Assembly: GCA_903632075.3 (NCBI GenBank)
Contig: CAHIKZ030004296.1
Span: 1,678,501-1,742,500 of the forward strand
Length of the DNA: 64,000 nucleotides
Origin: Acanthosepion pharaonis
Taxonomy: Eukaryota; Mollusca; Cephalopoda; Sepiida; Sepiidae
Direction of reading: 5' to 3'
Positions 34,126-44,721 of the stretch are shown in pieces; the first letter of the stretch is position 1, and each line of letters begins with the position of its first letter. The translations under genes were made by a program, and so were the position numbers. The notes under the pieces are model-generated. The model did not search any database, was not told the origin of the DNA, and was given only the letters and a program-made list of their open reading frames with translations.

Positions 34126-34142
34126 ACTGTTGTTAATTACCT
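34126..34142 (+). repeat. Possible 3' LTR remnant
   Basis: Seventeen bases (ACTGTTGTTAATTACCT) are identical to 29676-29692 inside the 5' LTR. They lie just after a purine-rich stretch (GAAAAGGAAAAAAT, 34101-34114) where a polypurine tract and 3' LTR would be expected. Similarity stops after this. Confidence 0.4.
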
Positions 34143-34250
34143 GGCATACAACACTCACTGCTTTCCTGTCCCTCTTACCTTCAATATGACTTTTGAATGT
34201 CAAACTCTCCAAGCCTTCTTTCGACATTATGTGTCTGAGAAATTTCAACT
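34143..34250 (-). mobile_element. LINE RT C-terminal fragment (family 2)
   Basis: On the - strand it reads KFLRHIMSKEGLESLTFKSH then IEGKRDR. This matches the KFxxHIMRKEGLGNxxLTGHI..KR block seen at 44722, 54868 and 55673. Confidence 0.75.
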
Positions 34251-34264
34251 GCCTCTTTCCAACT

Positions 34265-34580
34265 CTTCATATTTTATTATTAGTTTTACTCTACCTCATT
34301 ATTGTGGCTTTTTATCACGGTGCTTTAAGTCGACATGCCCTTCATTATTATTATTTTTTGTTATTACTTTTATTCCATCTTATTATTGATGCTTTTTATC
34401 CCAACACTCTGGGTCAATAGGCTCTTTATTATTCCTATTAATTTATTACCAGTTTTATTCCATCTTATTGATGCTTTTTATCCCAACACTCTGGGTCAAT
34501 AGACTCTATTATTTGTATTATTTTATAACTAGGTTTAGTCTATTATTTTTATTGATGCCTTTGATCATCTAATCAAATAT
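34265..34580 (+). repeat. Degenerate 83-bp tandem repeat, about 4 units
   Basis: GCTTTTTATC-type segments recur near 34307, 34391, 34473 and 34557 (spacing 82-84). Two units share TTTATCCCAACACTCTGGGTCAATAGRCTC. Outer units are diverged. Confidence 0.6.
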
Positions 34581-34939
34581 TAACAGAGCAATGTTTTCAG
34601 TCTAATATAGATTAACTGCAAGTCAGGCAATTCAATCAAGGCTTTTCTCCAGAACAATTATTAGCCACTGAGTCTTATTGACTATTACTACTGAAATAAA
34701 TTTGCTTCTTAACAGATTTGTCACAACTATGGCCTTGTACCAGCCTTTATTAAGCCTAATAAATACCAGTAACACCTATAGACAAGAGGAACCCTACAAT
34801 TTGTCATTTCTAATGTTTTAAGTTTACACCATATCAAAATTTTAACACTTATTCCATTCAATTAAATACATGTCCAATTAAATGTTATTTTCCAACAGCA
34901 GAACCACATTCAAAAGTATATTGAAATCTGTTTAGTTTT
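34581..34939. other. Unassigned DNA
   Basis: No feature was recognised. Confidence 0.4.
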
Positions 34940-35185
34940 CTTTTTTTTTTTTTAAATTTCACTGCAAGCAAGGCAATAAAGCCACTATGACACAAGGGGT
35001 TGCTGAATGTTAGAGAATATGAGAAAAAAACACTATTAAGGAAAGAGAACAATAAAAGAACAACAATTAAGAATACAGAAAATAATGATTGACATTGCAT
35101 TTAAGTTTTTTCATTCTCTTTCACTTCCAGTGGCCCCCTGTGTCTTAGTGGCATTGTTGCTTTGCTTGAGGTGAATTAATTAAAA
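34940..35185. mobile_element. Two LINE 3' ends (family 1) in inverted orientation
   Basis: 34940-35104 is a - strand copy (AAGCAAGGCAATAAAGCCACTATGA...ATTGACATTGCATTTAAG). 35105-35185 is a + strand copy ending CTTAGTGGCATTGTTGCTTTGC...GTGAATTAATTAAAAAA. The two meet head to head. Confidence 0.7.
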
Positions 35186-35604
35186 AACAAGAAAACAAAC
35201 TATCTACAGAAATTAAAATCTCACCATATTGCTTGCATTCTGTATTTTCCCAATATACTACCATTTGTATATTTTTTTTATATACACAGAGAGATTATTA
35301 TTATTATTAATATTATTATTATTATTATTATATTTAAATTCATTAGATCAAGCATTTTTAATTTTCTCCTAAGATTTGTCATCTTATATTTGTTGCTTTT
35401 TATAACTGTTTTTTCTATTTTACGAGATTTTTTTAATTTTTGATATCTACTGTTTAACAGTCAGAGACTAATAATTTGAGTGTTTTGATAAAAAAAAATA
35501 ACCAAATGACATAAGTTGAAAGAAATAGTAAAAAATTAATAATGAATAAGAATACTATCAGACATATTCACCGAGGAAATAAGGTAGACACTTTTTAAAA
35601 ATTA
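35186..35604. other. AT-rich DNA with (ATT)n at 35293-35333
   Basis: It holds a 41-base ATT trinucleotide run with one interruption. Otherwise nothing was recognised. Confidence 0.7.
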
Positions 35605-36120
35605 TTTCATTCCAACCACTAAGATACAACAGGTTACTGAGTGTTAGAGAATACGAGAAAAAAAGCATTATATAGGAGAGAGGACAACAAAAGAACAGGA
35701 ATTAAGAAGACAGTAGATAACAATTGACATTGCATTTAAATTTTTGAAAATCTAAGTTGACTCAGAAGTAAGAAGCTAGAAGAGAGTTCCACAAGCGAGA
35801 AGTGTGATAGAAGAAACTATTAGCATAGAACTTACAATTACATCTAACCATTTCAACTGTAAAATGATGAGACCTAGCTACCAATCTAGTACTGAGCTTG
35901 AATTCATAAAGTCTAGGTACCATAGAAGAAAGTTAATCAGAACAATTACCATGAAAATATTTATAGAAAAGACACAGGGAAGCTACCTTAGCATGGTGGG
36001 AAAGTGACTGAAGCTGAGATCCTAGGTCAGGACCAATAACATTGCAGACTTCTTTGGATTTTATCAAGAATCTCTAACTATATAGCAAGAGCATCAGACC
36101 AGATGTGGCACTAATATTCA
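35605..36120 (-). mobile_element. LINE 3' region (family 1), longer copy
   Basis: Blocks are in the family order: CACTAAGATACAACAGGTTACTGAGTG, ATTGACATTGCATTTAAATTT, GAGAGTTCCACAAGCGAGAAG, CATCTAACCATTTCAACTGT, TTCATAAAGTCTAGGTACC and GGACCAATAACATTGCAGA. On the - strand this would encode the NSLP-type tail after RT. It is decayed, with no long sense frame. Confidence 0.7.
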
Positions 36121-36125
36121 AAGCA

Positions 36126-36215
36126 TGGGTGAATTTCTGAGATGAGGTATTATGTACACTATTTACATTATTCACACCATTGTCCTCATCTTTGTTGCCA
36201 TCTTTATTACATATT
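36126..36215 (-). mobile_element. Penelope-like element tail fragment
   Basis: TTTCTGAGATGAGGTATTATG...CACTATTTACATTATTC...CTTTGTTGCCATCTTTATTAC is the tail of the Penelope-like family in reverse complement. It is wedged between two LINE pieces. Confidence 0.75.
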
Positions 36216-36224
36216 TATTTAGAT

Positions 36225-36610
36225 TCTGGCAAGAAAAACTTTCTAGCATGATACAGTGAAACAACTTTCCTTGCTGCAGATTTAGCAATTGATTCAATAT
36301 ACTCTTTTCACATCATGTCAGCTAAAAACTTTAGTCTAAGGAGGTGCATTGAGTCCCTCTCCTGGAGGTTAGCATAAGTCATGCTGATAGAAGGTAAAAA
36401 ACAGTTCTCTCACATGATTTAATTCAAATCATTTCAACTGTAAAGTGATGAGACATTGCCACAAATCTAGTACTTTGCTTAAATTCATAAAGTCTAGGTA
36501 CCATAGTGGAAAGTCCATCAGAACAACTACCAATTATTATTTATAGAAAAGGTATATGGAAGCTACATTATGACAATATCAAACAGTATTCACAATAACA
36601 AATCTATATT
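36225..36610 (-). mobile_element. LINE RT fragment (family 1)
   Basis: On the - strand, bases about 36400-36230 read DANLQERDSMHLLRLKFLAD, then after a stop KEYIESIAKSAARKVVSLY and FFLPES. This is the region after the RT catalytic core in family-1 LINEs; the same block is at 40220 on the + strand. Bases 36420-36590 add another part of the 3' region. Confidence 0.75.
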
Positions 36611-36619
36611 CTCAACATT

Positions 36620-37200
36620 AAAACACTATGATTTTTTTTTATCATTTTGCTTCAGGCAAAGCAATAAAGTCACAAAGACACAATGGATTACTGAGTGTGA
36701 AAGAATATGAGAAAGAAAAAAAAAACATTAGAAAGAGGAAAGCAGAACATGAATTAAGAAGACAGAAGATAACAATTGACATTGCATTTAAATTTTTGAA
36801 GAACAAACTTGACTGGAAAGCAAGAAGACAGAAGAGAGTTCCACAAGTGAGAAGTGCAAGAGAAGAAACTGTTAGCATAGAACTTATGGTTACATCTCTC
36901 CATTTAAATTGTAAAAATGATGAAACCTACCTGCCAATTTAATACTGTGCTTAAATTCATAAAGTCAAGGAGGAAGAGGACCAAAGAGGAAGGCTCATCA
37001 GAAAATATTTATAGAAAAAGCACAGAAGTTGTTACAGAACTGGGAAACTGACTGATGGCTAGATGCTAGGTCAGGACTGATAACATTACAGATTCTTCTT
37101 TGAATTTTATGAAGAATCTCTAAATCTATAACAGAAGTGCCAAACCAGATGTGGTAACAATATTCAATGCATGGACAAATGCTAGACTTATAAAGGTGGA
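36620..37200 (-). mobile_element. LINE 3' region (family 1)
   Basis: Same block order as at 35605, from CAGGCAAAGCAATAAAGTCACAAAG to GATAACATTACAGATTC and CAATATTCAATGCATGG. The 104-codon + strand frame (36628-36942) is antisense to the LINE and not a gene. Confidence 0.75.
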
Positions 37201-37649
37201 AGATAGGTTTTTTGCATGTGAATCTTTATATTTTTCTAATTATAAACAAAATTACAGTCAAGATCCAAGACAAGCATTTAGGTTAGCGGTGGACTGACTT
37301 GGAAAAAGGATTGGCTTTGAATGAATACCCACTGAGGCATGTAGAGGGAACTGGTCAGATTCTCAGCTGTGCAATGATCATACAAACAGAACTTGTCATT
37401 AGACTGATGAACATGATGATTAGTTTAATATAGAATAAATTCTAACCAAAAAAAAAAAAAATGATAGTCAATTTGAAATAAAGAATCTCCGGAACCCATT
37501 TGTGAAATTTCATAAAATTATTATTGTTTTTATATATAAGACTAGTTTATGCATGCCATCAAATATAACAGCATACATGAAACTTATATTTCAAGTTTTT
37601 AACATAATTCTGTGTTCACCAATGCGAAATAAACCTCTTTTTTTTCTTT
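37201..37649. other. Unassigned DNA
   Basis: No feature was recognised beyond A and T runs. Confidence 0.4.
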
Positions 37650-37935
37650 TCTTTTTCTTTTTTTAATCATTTCACATCAAACAAGGTGATAGAGCCACTA
37701 GGATGCAAGGGTTTTACTGAGTGTAAAAGAATATGAGAAAGGAAAAAAAAAAGCATTATTAGAGAAAGAGGACAAGAGAACATGAATTAAGAAAACAGAA
37801 GATAACAATTGACATTGCATTTAAATTTTTGAAAAACAAACTTGACTGGAAAGCAAGAAGACAGAAGAGAGTTCCACAAGTGAGAAGTGCGAGATAAGAA
37901 ACTGTTAGCATAGAACTTATGGTTACATCTAGAAC
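37650..37935 (-). mobile_element. LINE 3' end fragment (family 1)
   Basis: TTTTTAATCATTTCACATCA, GCCACTAGGATGCAAGG and GTTCCACAAGTGAGAAGTGCGAG are all present. It is nearly identical in part to 36780-36895 (GCAAGAAGACAGAAGAGAG), so the two are close relatives. Confidence 0.75.
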
Positions 37936-38074
37936 CAATGTTTGATTTTATTATTGACAGGACCTTCCTACTAAGTTAAGATGTGACACATTGTCTTTTT
38001 GCATGAAGGTGTCCATACACATTCATATGGGCCACAAACAAAAATTCTCCTAACTACTGTCATGTTGACATCAA

Positions 38075-38465
38075 TATTACACTGACATTACCACTCTTAG
38101 AGCAATGAGCAATGAGGTACTGCTAGAGGATTAGAATCCCTGGGATCAGGTGTTTTCTCCCATCTAAAATGAGTAGAACAGATACCACACTTTGATCCCA
38201 GCAGTCATTCCACTTCATGTGATTTTTTTGCTCATCTCCTCGTAACATGCTCCAGATTGTATTGGGTTACATAGTACCAGTAGTAAGAAATAATATCTAT
38301 CCCGAGCTGTTATCAAACACCCAAGGCAAGTTGCTTTTCAAGACTAAAGTACCTCTGACTGCTCAAGTAAGTTCATGATTTTCCCAAACTGCCCCAACCA
38401 GAATTTGAACCTGGTTTGTTGGTTTCCATTTTTATGAGTTTAACTGTTACACCACATGACCCCCC
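38075..38465 (-). repeat. Candidate tRNA-derived SINE, fourth type
   Basis: On the - strand the end near 38460 reads GTCATGTGGTGTAACAGTTAAACTC (A box region) and then CCAGGTTCAAATTCTGG (B box) about 50 bases later, which is tRNA-like spacing. The remaining body to about 38075 has no other copy in the window, so its limit is approximate. Confidence 0.5.
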
Positions 38466-38489
38466 CCCCATTGTTAAATATAATTTCTC

Positions 38490-39185
38490 AAACAAGATGC
38501 AGAACATTAACAGAAGAAGAAAAGAAAAAAGTGAAAGAAGAAAATGAGGAATGGAAAGTGAAATTTGGAAAAAAAGGCGGAAAAAGAATAAGAAAATAAT
38601 GAAGTAAAGAAAAAAAATGAATTAAAGAAAAGAATAAACAGTTAAATTAAGAAAAAAGAAGGACGAAAATAGAATAAGGAAAATAAAGAAAAAGAATAAA
38701 AAGTGAAATTAAGAAAAAAGGATAAAAAAAGAAAATATTAAAAGAAATTGAAAAGCTGAAAAAGAAAATAGAGAAAATGAGAATAAAAATTAAGGAAGAG
38801 AATAAAGAGAATAAAGAATGAAAGAAAAGTAGAAAGAGAAATATAAATTTGAAGAAAATAGGAAGAGAAAAGATGAAGAATGAAAAGTGAAATTAAGAAA
38901 AGAGAAAAAAAGAAAAAGAATTAGAGAAATAAAGAAAAAAAGAACAGAGAAGATTAAAATCAGAAATAAAGAAAAAGGAAGAAGAAAATAAAGAATAAAA
39001 AGTGAAATAAAGAAAAAAGAAAGAATAAGAGAAATAAAGAAAAAAGAATAAAAAAGATTAAAAGTTTAAAAAAAAAGGGTAAGAAGAAATTAAAGAAGAA
39101 GAAAGGATATATTAAAAGTAATTAAAAAATTAAAAATGAATAAAACGAAAATGTGAATAAGGAAGAAATAAAAAATGAGAGAAAT
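38490..39185 (+). repeat. Purine-rich tract
   Basis: About 690 bases are composed mainly of A and G (GAAGAAAATGAGG, AAGTGAAATTAAGAAAAAAG patterns recurring), with scattered T. The AAAAGTGAAATTAAGAAAAA motif returns several times, so this is a degenerate satellite-like tract. No coding feature. Confidence 0.85.
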
Positions 39186-39214
39186 GTAATTATAAATATA
39201 TATATATATATAAT

Positions 39215-39636
39215 CGACTCTCCCGTCGCGTTCGACGTATGAGGGTCAGGCCGATAAGTCCCCAGGAAACCGACATCCCGACACCGGCACATGAGATTTG
39301 ATTATAGTGGTGAAGGCCTCGTGCAGGACCAGCCACACTTTTTGGAGGGACGAATACAGAAACCTGGTGCACCGAATACATGCCACAAGGTTCCCAAATG
39401 ACCCTCCGCAGGTTTTGAATTCAGAGTTGTCCTTCTCCTAGACCAGTTGCCATCCAAGGCTATAGAACCCAGTCTGTCCTGCTATTTTACCCATAGCTGG
39501 AGGGAGATGAAGAGGATACATACCTTTCCCAAGGGTATTAGCACGTAAGTGAATGTAGTGGATTCGACTGGAATTCGAACTTGGCTCTGCGATTCCTCAA
39601 TCCAAGCCGATATCCACTGCTCCACCATGCCTCCTA

Positions 39637-39640
<4 letters not shown>
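39215..39640 (-). repeat. tRNA-derived SINE (family A), longest copy
   Basis: It runs from the A box side at about 39625 (ATCCACTGCTCCACCATG) through the B box side (GGAATTCGAACTTGGCTC, about 39570) and the CCAGTCTGTCCTGC and CCAGTTGCCATCCAAGGC blocks. A 5'-most extension of about 200 bases (CCGATAAGTCCCCAGGAAAC, GGCACATGAGATTTGATTA) reaches 39215. It sits between (TA)n runs at 39195-39212 and 39639-39710. The purine-rich flanks on both sides share the AAGGAAGAAATAAARAATGA sequence, so the SINE split or joined a local duplication. Confidence 0.8.

Positions 39641-39710
<70 letters not shown>
39639..39710. repeat. (TA)n microsatellite
   Basis: About 72 bases of alternating TA. Confidence 0.95.
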
Positions 39711-39712
<2 letters not shown>

Positions 39713-39714
39713 AT

Positions 39715-39768
39715 GAAATTTGGGGAGAAAAAAAATGAATAAGGAAGAAATAAAGAATGAGAGAAATG

Positions 39769-39813
<45 letters not shown>

Positions 39814-40180
39814 AAATTTGGGAGAGAAAAGTGAAAGAATGCAAAGCAGAAAATGATGAATGAAAAGTAAAAGAAGAAAAAAAGAAAAAAAAAACAATAA
39901 GAGAAACAAAGAAAAAAGGATAAAAAAAAGATTAAAAGCAGAAATAAAAGGAAAAGGGTAAAGAATAAAATAAAGAAAAAAAAGGGAAATATTAAAAGTA
40001 ATGGAAAGAAACTAAAAATGAAAATAATAATAAGAAGAAGATTAAAGAATGAAGAAAGAAGAAAGAAGAAAGAAGAAAGAGAGAAGAAATCTGAAGATAA
40101 ACATGACAAAAAAAAAGAAGAGAAACAAGAAAGAAAGCAAAGATGAAAATGTAGACTAAAGAGAAAACTCTAAAATGAAA
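39715..40180 (+). repeat. Purine-rich tract with (TA)n at 39772-39811
   Basis: It continues the purine-rich sequence of 38490-39185 beyond the SINE, with AAGAAGAAAGAAGAAAGAAG at about 40050-40080. The 170-codon frame on the opposite strand is a low-complexity artefact. Confidence 0.85.
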
Positions 40181-40199
40181 CTGATTTCTATTTTAAAGA

Positions 40200-40945
40200 A
40201 CCTATTTACTTTCCATCAGCATGGCTGATGCTAACCTCCAGGAGAGCAACTCAGTGCAGCTTGTTGGTCTCACTGACATTAAGTAAATGAGTATATTTAA
40301 TCAAAAGCTAGGTCAGCTGCTTGGAAAGTCAGTTCACTGTGTTGTGCAAGACAATTTTTCTCAACAGAATCTTGCACATTTATAAGTTGTTATTCTTCCA
40401 TGCAACAAATATTGCTGCTAATTCTTGTCTGGTGCTAGTATCTACAAAAATTTGACAAAATCCAAAGAAAAAACGTCAACATTATCAGCCCAGACCTACT
40501 ATTTTGGTTTCAGTCACTTTCCTATTGGTGTGAAATAACTTTCCTTTGTCTTTTCTAAAAAATATTTTCATCATAATTGTTCTGATGAGCCTCCCTTATT
40601 ATTATCCTGACTTCATGAATTTAAGTGCAATACTTGATTGTTTTGAAAGACACATAAGTGACTAGATTGGCAGTTAGGTCTTATCATTTTACTGTTGGAA
40701 TTGCTAATTGTAACCATAAGTTCTATTCTAATAGTTTCTTCTTTTGCACTTTTTGCTTGTGGAACTCTTCTGGTTTTCTGCTTTTCTACAATCTTCCAAA
40801 AATTTAAATTTACTCTCAGTCATCAACTTTTGTCTCTCTGACTTCTGACATTTTATTGTCCTCTCTGTTTCTTTCACTCTCAGTAATCCCTTGCATCCCA
40901 GTGGCTTTTATTGCCTTGCTTCGGGTGAGATGATTAAAAAAAGGA
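40200..40945 (+). mobile_element. LINE RT C-terminal region and 3' end (family 1)
   Basis: This is the longest family-1 copy. It begins with ISMADANLQESNSVQLVGLT at about 40214-40274, continues with the IFNQKLGQLLGKSVHCVVQ piece, then near 40505 the YWCEITFLCLF and FHHNCSDEP pieces, then HKFYSN (about 40715) and the LWNS-type block. It ends with CCAGTGGCTTTTATTGCCTTGC and GTGAGATGATTAAAAAA at 40900-40938. Several stops and frame changes. Confidence 0.8.
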
Positions 40946-42439
40946 TAATGTAATTATCATAAAGCTTTGTTTGCACCCTTACAAACATTGCTACAGTATC
41001 TTCCACCTTGTACTTTTCATAAAAACCCTGATTTAAAAAAAAAATAGAAGCCATCAAGCCCATTCACCCAACATTATAAAAACTATTTTGAACAAGATGT
41101 GTCCTGTCATACACATTTATTGATTGTGTAGTCAAGCCCTAACAAATCCCTATTATTATTCATCTAAAACAAATCACTACTTCTACACAATAATTATTTT
41201 GCAACAATACAGAAAATGAAGGTCACTAAATGCCGGTTGCCATTAGAACATGAAAAGAAATATTGTATAAATATGATTGAACATTGATGACCAGTTATTT
41301 ATTTAGTTTTTGGCTTGACTGGACATTGACATTTTCATAGTAAATTATTGAAAATTAGGAGTATAATAAGCTGGGGCATGTCTTTCTGAAATACTGTATG
41401 GTGCAAAGGTATTTGGCAACAAGAAACTATTGTAAATCTTCTATATAAGAATATAAGAAGCTACTGTAAATCTTCTATATAAATATAAACAATGTATGTG
41501 TTTCTGTTCATTTGTTGATCTTGGCTAATCATCAACAACCTGAAGTAACACGAAGTAACTACTGTAGTTACACGCGATTAAAAATTAAATAAACAACTCA
41601 TTTAAACTTAAATTTAAATATTGAACAGAGTGAAAGTTTTAAAAAAGAATTCTTTATTAAAGGTTTAACTTTAATTTTTCTTTTCGTCACATTTGCAATT
41701 GATATTGTCTAATTAATTATACTGTAATTAAAACTTAAGTGGGGCACGGTATTGCTTATTTTTTTCTTCTTTTTCTAGCATTTATATTGCGATGTATTGG
41801 AAATATTACATTGTTCAGGTGGTTCACTGTTATAGAGTTGTTTCACAGTGGAGGCTTGTATTTCACTAAGTCGTTCCTAAAAAGGTTCGACATACAAAAC
41901 GTTAGGAGCTTGATATAATAGTTAATGATGCAGCAATCTAATTGTGGTGGTTGATACTTTAATGTCTGACATTGACTGACTCACCAACTCACTGATCTCC
42001 CTGGTGACTGCTACTACTACTACTTATTATAGGTGGGAGAGTCTATTAACAATAGAATAGGTATGTTCCAGTATAACATTAACTAATGTCTTTATAAGAG
42101 TGACTTTATGTGAAGGGATCATAGAAAATGGTGATTTTAAAAGAAAAGAAAAATTATTTGCAAAATAAATGTAAACAAACTATGGAGATCGGTTGCATAC
42201 ACAAAGAAAAATTAGATCGAATTAAGGTGTCGAATAAAGATAAAATAATTTTATTATTTCTAAATTCTTACAACTTTTATGTTCATAGGAGACACTGACG
42301 ATAAAAGGCCAAAGGTTCAAAAGCCACCTGAAGGGCATTTTCTAAGCTAGTTTCTAATAAATGTATTTTTTTTGTCACTTTACATAAACCATACCAAATA
42401 CAATGTTTTTGTTGTATTGTGTTGTTCCATGACACGTGA
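40946..42439. other. Unassigned region
   Basis: No conserved coding block or familiar repeat. A short direct repeat (GTAAATCTTCTATATAAGAA-type) lies at about 41430-41485. Confidence 0.4.
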
Positions 42440-42781
42440 TCAGTAGTCAACTGCTGCCCTTCTTTTATTTTACGAAAGAGTCTGTCAGAGTTAACTCCTC
42501 CTTAGTTTTCTGATTGTTCACTAGGGCATGCTCTCCCTACACTATAAATACTGGGCAATTTATTGCCTCACTTTTTTTACTTTGCATTTCTTCGGACACA
42601 TTTAAAGGATGTGATCTCTCGCAGAGATTTGCGTTTTTACCCACTTGTGGGAAAACGCCAGGAAACACATAAACGTACGTACCAACATTCATCAAAATAC
42701 AAACTCTTTATGTTCACGCACAAACACAAATGTTGATGTCTTTGTCCTTTGTAAATTTTGTCCTTTAATACATATACTTGT

Positions 42782-42783
<2 letters not shown>
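42440..42783 (+). promoter_or_regulatory. Promoter-like or LTR-like segment
   Basis: A CACTATAAATACTGGG TATA-like box lies at about 42539-42554, with richer base composition than the surroundings and a CCACTTGTGGG hairpin near 42639. It could be a solo LTR or a pol II promoter. No LTR partner or downstream coding exon was found. Confidence 0.25.

Positions 42784-42822
<39 letters not shown>
42784..42822. repeat. (TA)n microsatellite
   Basis: About 39 bases of alternating TA. The open frames crossing it are artefacts. Confidence 0.95.
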
Positions 42823-42825
<3 letters not shown>

Positions 42826-43029
42826 TCTTGTTTGTTTTCTTTACATCTTCAGTTGGACTCAACTTGGGTCTGCCATATTCTTGTAGTGGACCTTTTAATA
42901 TTCTGTCAGGAGTTGCATGCATGTTTCTAATTTAACAACACATAACCCCCTGGTCCACTACAAGTCCATAACCATCTCTGTGTCCTTGTAGGTAACAAAT
43001 TATTTTTCACTCTGAAACTCCTTTTTAGT

Positions 43030-43300
43030 TTCTCACATATGAGATGTTGCAAGCCTCTTGCTGCTCTGTTGCTATTTCCATAGAGTGTGTTCAAATAAAC
43101 TACATTCCTTAGTTCCACCAGTCCTAACTTTCATAGTTAAGACCTGCCATGTCATGTACATTGTAATGAATCACCCTTATACTCCCCTGGTGAGATGTAA
43201 GTTACACTCAAGCACCTTCTTCCCACTGCCTTGTGGAACTGACTCCTAAGAGGTTGCTCCCCCAATCACTATAATCTTAACCCTCTCCCTCAAGTGGCCC
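43030..43300 (+). mobile_element. LINE tail fragment (family 3)
   Basis: The frame reads CCYFHRVCSNKLHSLVPPV, then NHPYTPLVRCKLHSSTFFPL and a CGTDS piece. This is the post-RT FHGxCSxELxxLVPP...SFFPRTxxLWN block of LINEs and related to the 24430 piece. It is short and ends before exon 3 of the - strand gene. Confidence 0.75.
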
Positions 43301-43478
43301 CCATGGATTTGCACAGGGTGAACATCACTGTAAAAAAAAAAAACACATCTGAGGAATGCTGGAGGGTACAATAGCCAAAACATTGGAATAACAATAACAA
43401 AGATGACAACAAAGATTCTGAATATAAATAGTGTAAATAATGATAACTCCTCATAGGTTGATAAGTATTTGCACTTAC

Positions 43479-43545
43479 TATCTTTAAGTCTTGATCTTTT
43501 GGTTCCATGAAGAAAGGTTCAAATTCTTCTGGAACAAATTCTTGC
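43479..43545 (-). CDS. Unrecognised four-exon gene, exon 3
   Basis: 67 bp. The acceptor TTCTATTTTTTAAG ends at 43546 and the donor ATA-GTAAGT starts at 43478. The first base completes a Lys codon split with exon 2. The 22 following codons read QEFVPEEFEPFF and then MEPKDQDLKI, an acidic segment with aromatic residues. The phase (2 to 0) joins exons 2 and 4 without a stop. Alone this exon would be too short to call; the strong splice sites and phase fit support it. Confidence 0.7.
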
Positions 43546-43710
43546 CTTAAAAAATAGAAGAAAAACGTAATTACTAATTTTTTTATTAATATTTTTCGAT
43601 TTTGCAGTTGCTTTTCTTCACACCTACTTTGACTATCATCCTGTAACATGTAAGCAGTGCTGATAAAAAATAAAGATGAAGACCAGACCCATTGCCTGAA
43701 TGCTTTAAAT

Positions 43711-44064
43711 CAATGATTCCCAATGTGAGGCAAATGCCCCACTGTGGGGCATGGTAATATTTTGATGGGGCATGCGTAGGATGTGCACCTTTTGGCTTAC
43801 TATACCAACAGAATAAGGGGGGCAATTTGAGAATAAGTTATTAACAGTGAATTGTTTTCTCATGAGTCTGGGTGACAGTGTTAATGTTAATGTGTGTTAA
43901 TACATACGATGCATATACAGTATGCATATATAAAAATATTTTGTGTGTATGTATGTACATATGTAATTGGCATAGATGTAAGAATTAAATATTACAGGGG
44001 AGGGACACCAGAATTTTAGAAATACCAAAGTGGGATATGGCCCCAAATCGGTTGGGAACCACTG
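43711..44064. mobile_element. hAT-type MITE with 8-bp target duplication
   Basis: 354 bp. The left end CAATGATTCCCAA and the right end (reverse complement CAGTGGTTCCCAA) are typical hAT termini, and the following GGGGC/CCCCA-type sequence pairs too. The flanks CTTTAAAT (43703-43710) and CATTAAAT (44065-44072) are an 8-bp duplication with one mismatch. No transposase. It lies in intron 2 of the - strand gene. Confidence 0.8.
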
Positions 44065-44134
44065 CATTAAATGTAGAGGATGGGGAGGACCATGAGCAAC
44101 AAAAATTTTTAGAAAAATAGAATAAAAAAATTAG

Positions 44135-44635
44135 TACTGTATTTTCCAGCTTACAAGATGCTGCAGCTTGGAAGATGCACCCTAATACTGGAAAGAAATT
44201 TCTAAAAGAAAAAGTAATTCTCATACAACACATTTACCATGTGTCCCTCACATACTGGCGCCGCGTATTGTTTATATTAATCACTCATCTGATTTTGTTT
44301 GTATGGCAATGACATACTAGTCAAGAGAAGAATGGCTCCTGCTGCTGCTAGTAAACAGAGCTTGTGGCTCGGCTCCATGAAGGTTTATACTCTTAGAAAT
44401 ATTTGTAACAGCTAAGTATTGAGATTACATCATACAAAAAGGCTGAATTAGATAGATAGCTAACATTGTAATGACTAAACATACAAATTCACGTCCCTAT
44501 CTGTCAAGCCAATTAGGTGAATGTCCAAGTCTATTTGAGCCAGGGCATTGCCTTACAACCATCTTGGAAGACGCACACATATTTTTCAGAGTATTCTTTA
44601 GGAAAAAAAGAGCATCTTGTAAGCTTGAAAATATG
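44135..44635. mobile_element. Foldback/MITE with TACTGTATTTTCCAGCTTACAAG ends
   Basis: The left end (44135) TACTGTATTTTCCAGCTTAC-AAGATGC pairs with the right end, whose reverse complement is CATATTTTCAAGCTTAC-AAGATGC, and further pieces (GGAAGATGCACC versus GGAAGACGCACAC) also match. About 500 bp, non-coding. The terminal sequence resembles a dispersed TACTGTATTTTCC-GGCTTATAAG repeat type known from many animals. Confidence 0.55.
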
Positions 44636-44721
44636 TTAATAGGCGACAATACTTCATCTAATAAAAACACTCAAGATATTACTACTATATTTCTATATTG
44701 TCAAATGATGGTCTGAACTGT

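Larger units (their letters stand above)
29506..34142 (+). mobile_element. Degenerate Ty3/gypsy LTR retrotransposon, K02A2.6-like (Mag-type)
   Basis: The order is 5' LTR, primer-binding site, gag, protease, reverse transcriptase, RNase H, integrase, which is the Ty3/gypsy order with integrase last. Residue patterns around the RT (FRYERLPFGV, VYLDDILV) and the integrase match the K02A2.6-like/Mag group. Frameshifts and stops break every domain, so no long polyprotein remains. The 3' LTR is reduced to at most a short remnant. It lies inside the third intron of the - strand gene, in antisense orientation to it. Confidence 0.9.

Noticed and set aside
39597..40109. 170-codon - strand frame
   Set aside because: Microsatellite (IY repeats) plus purine-rich tract read in antisense; no motif.
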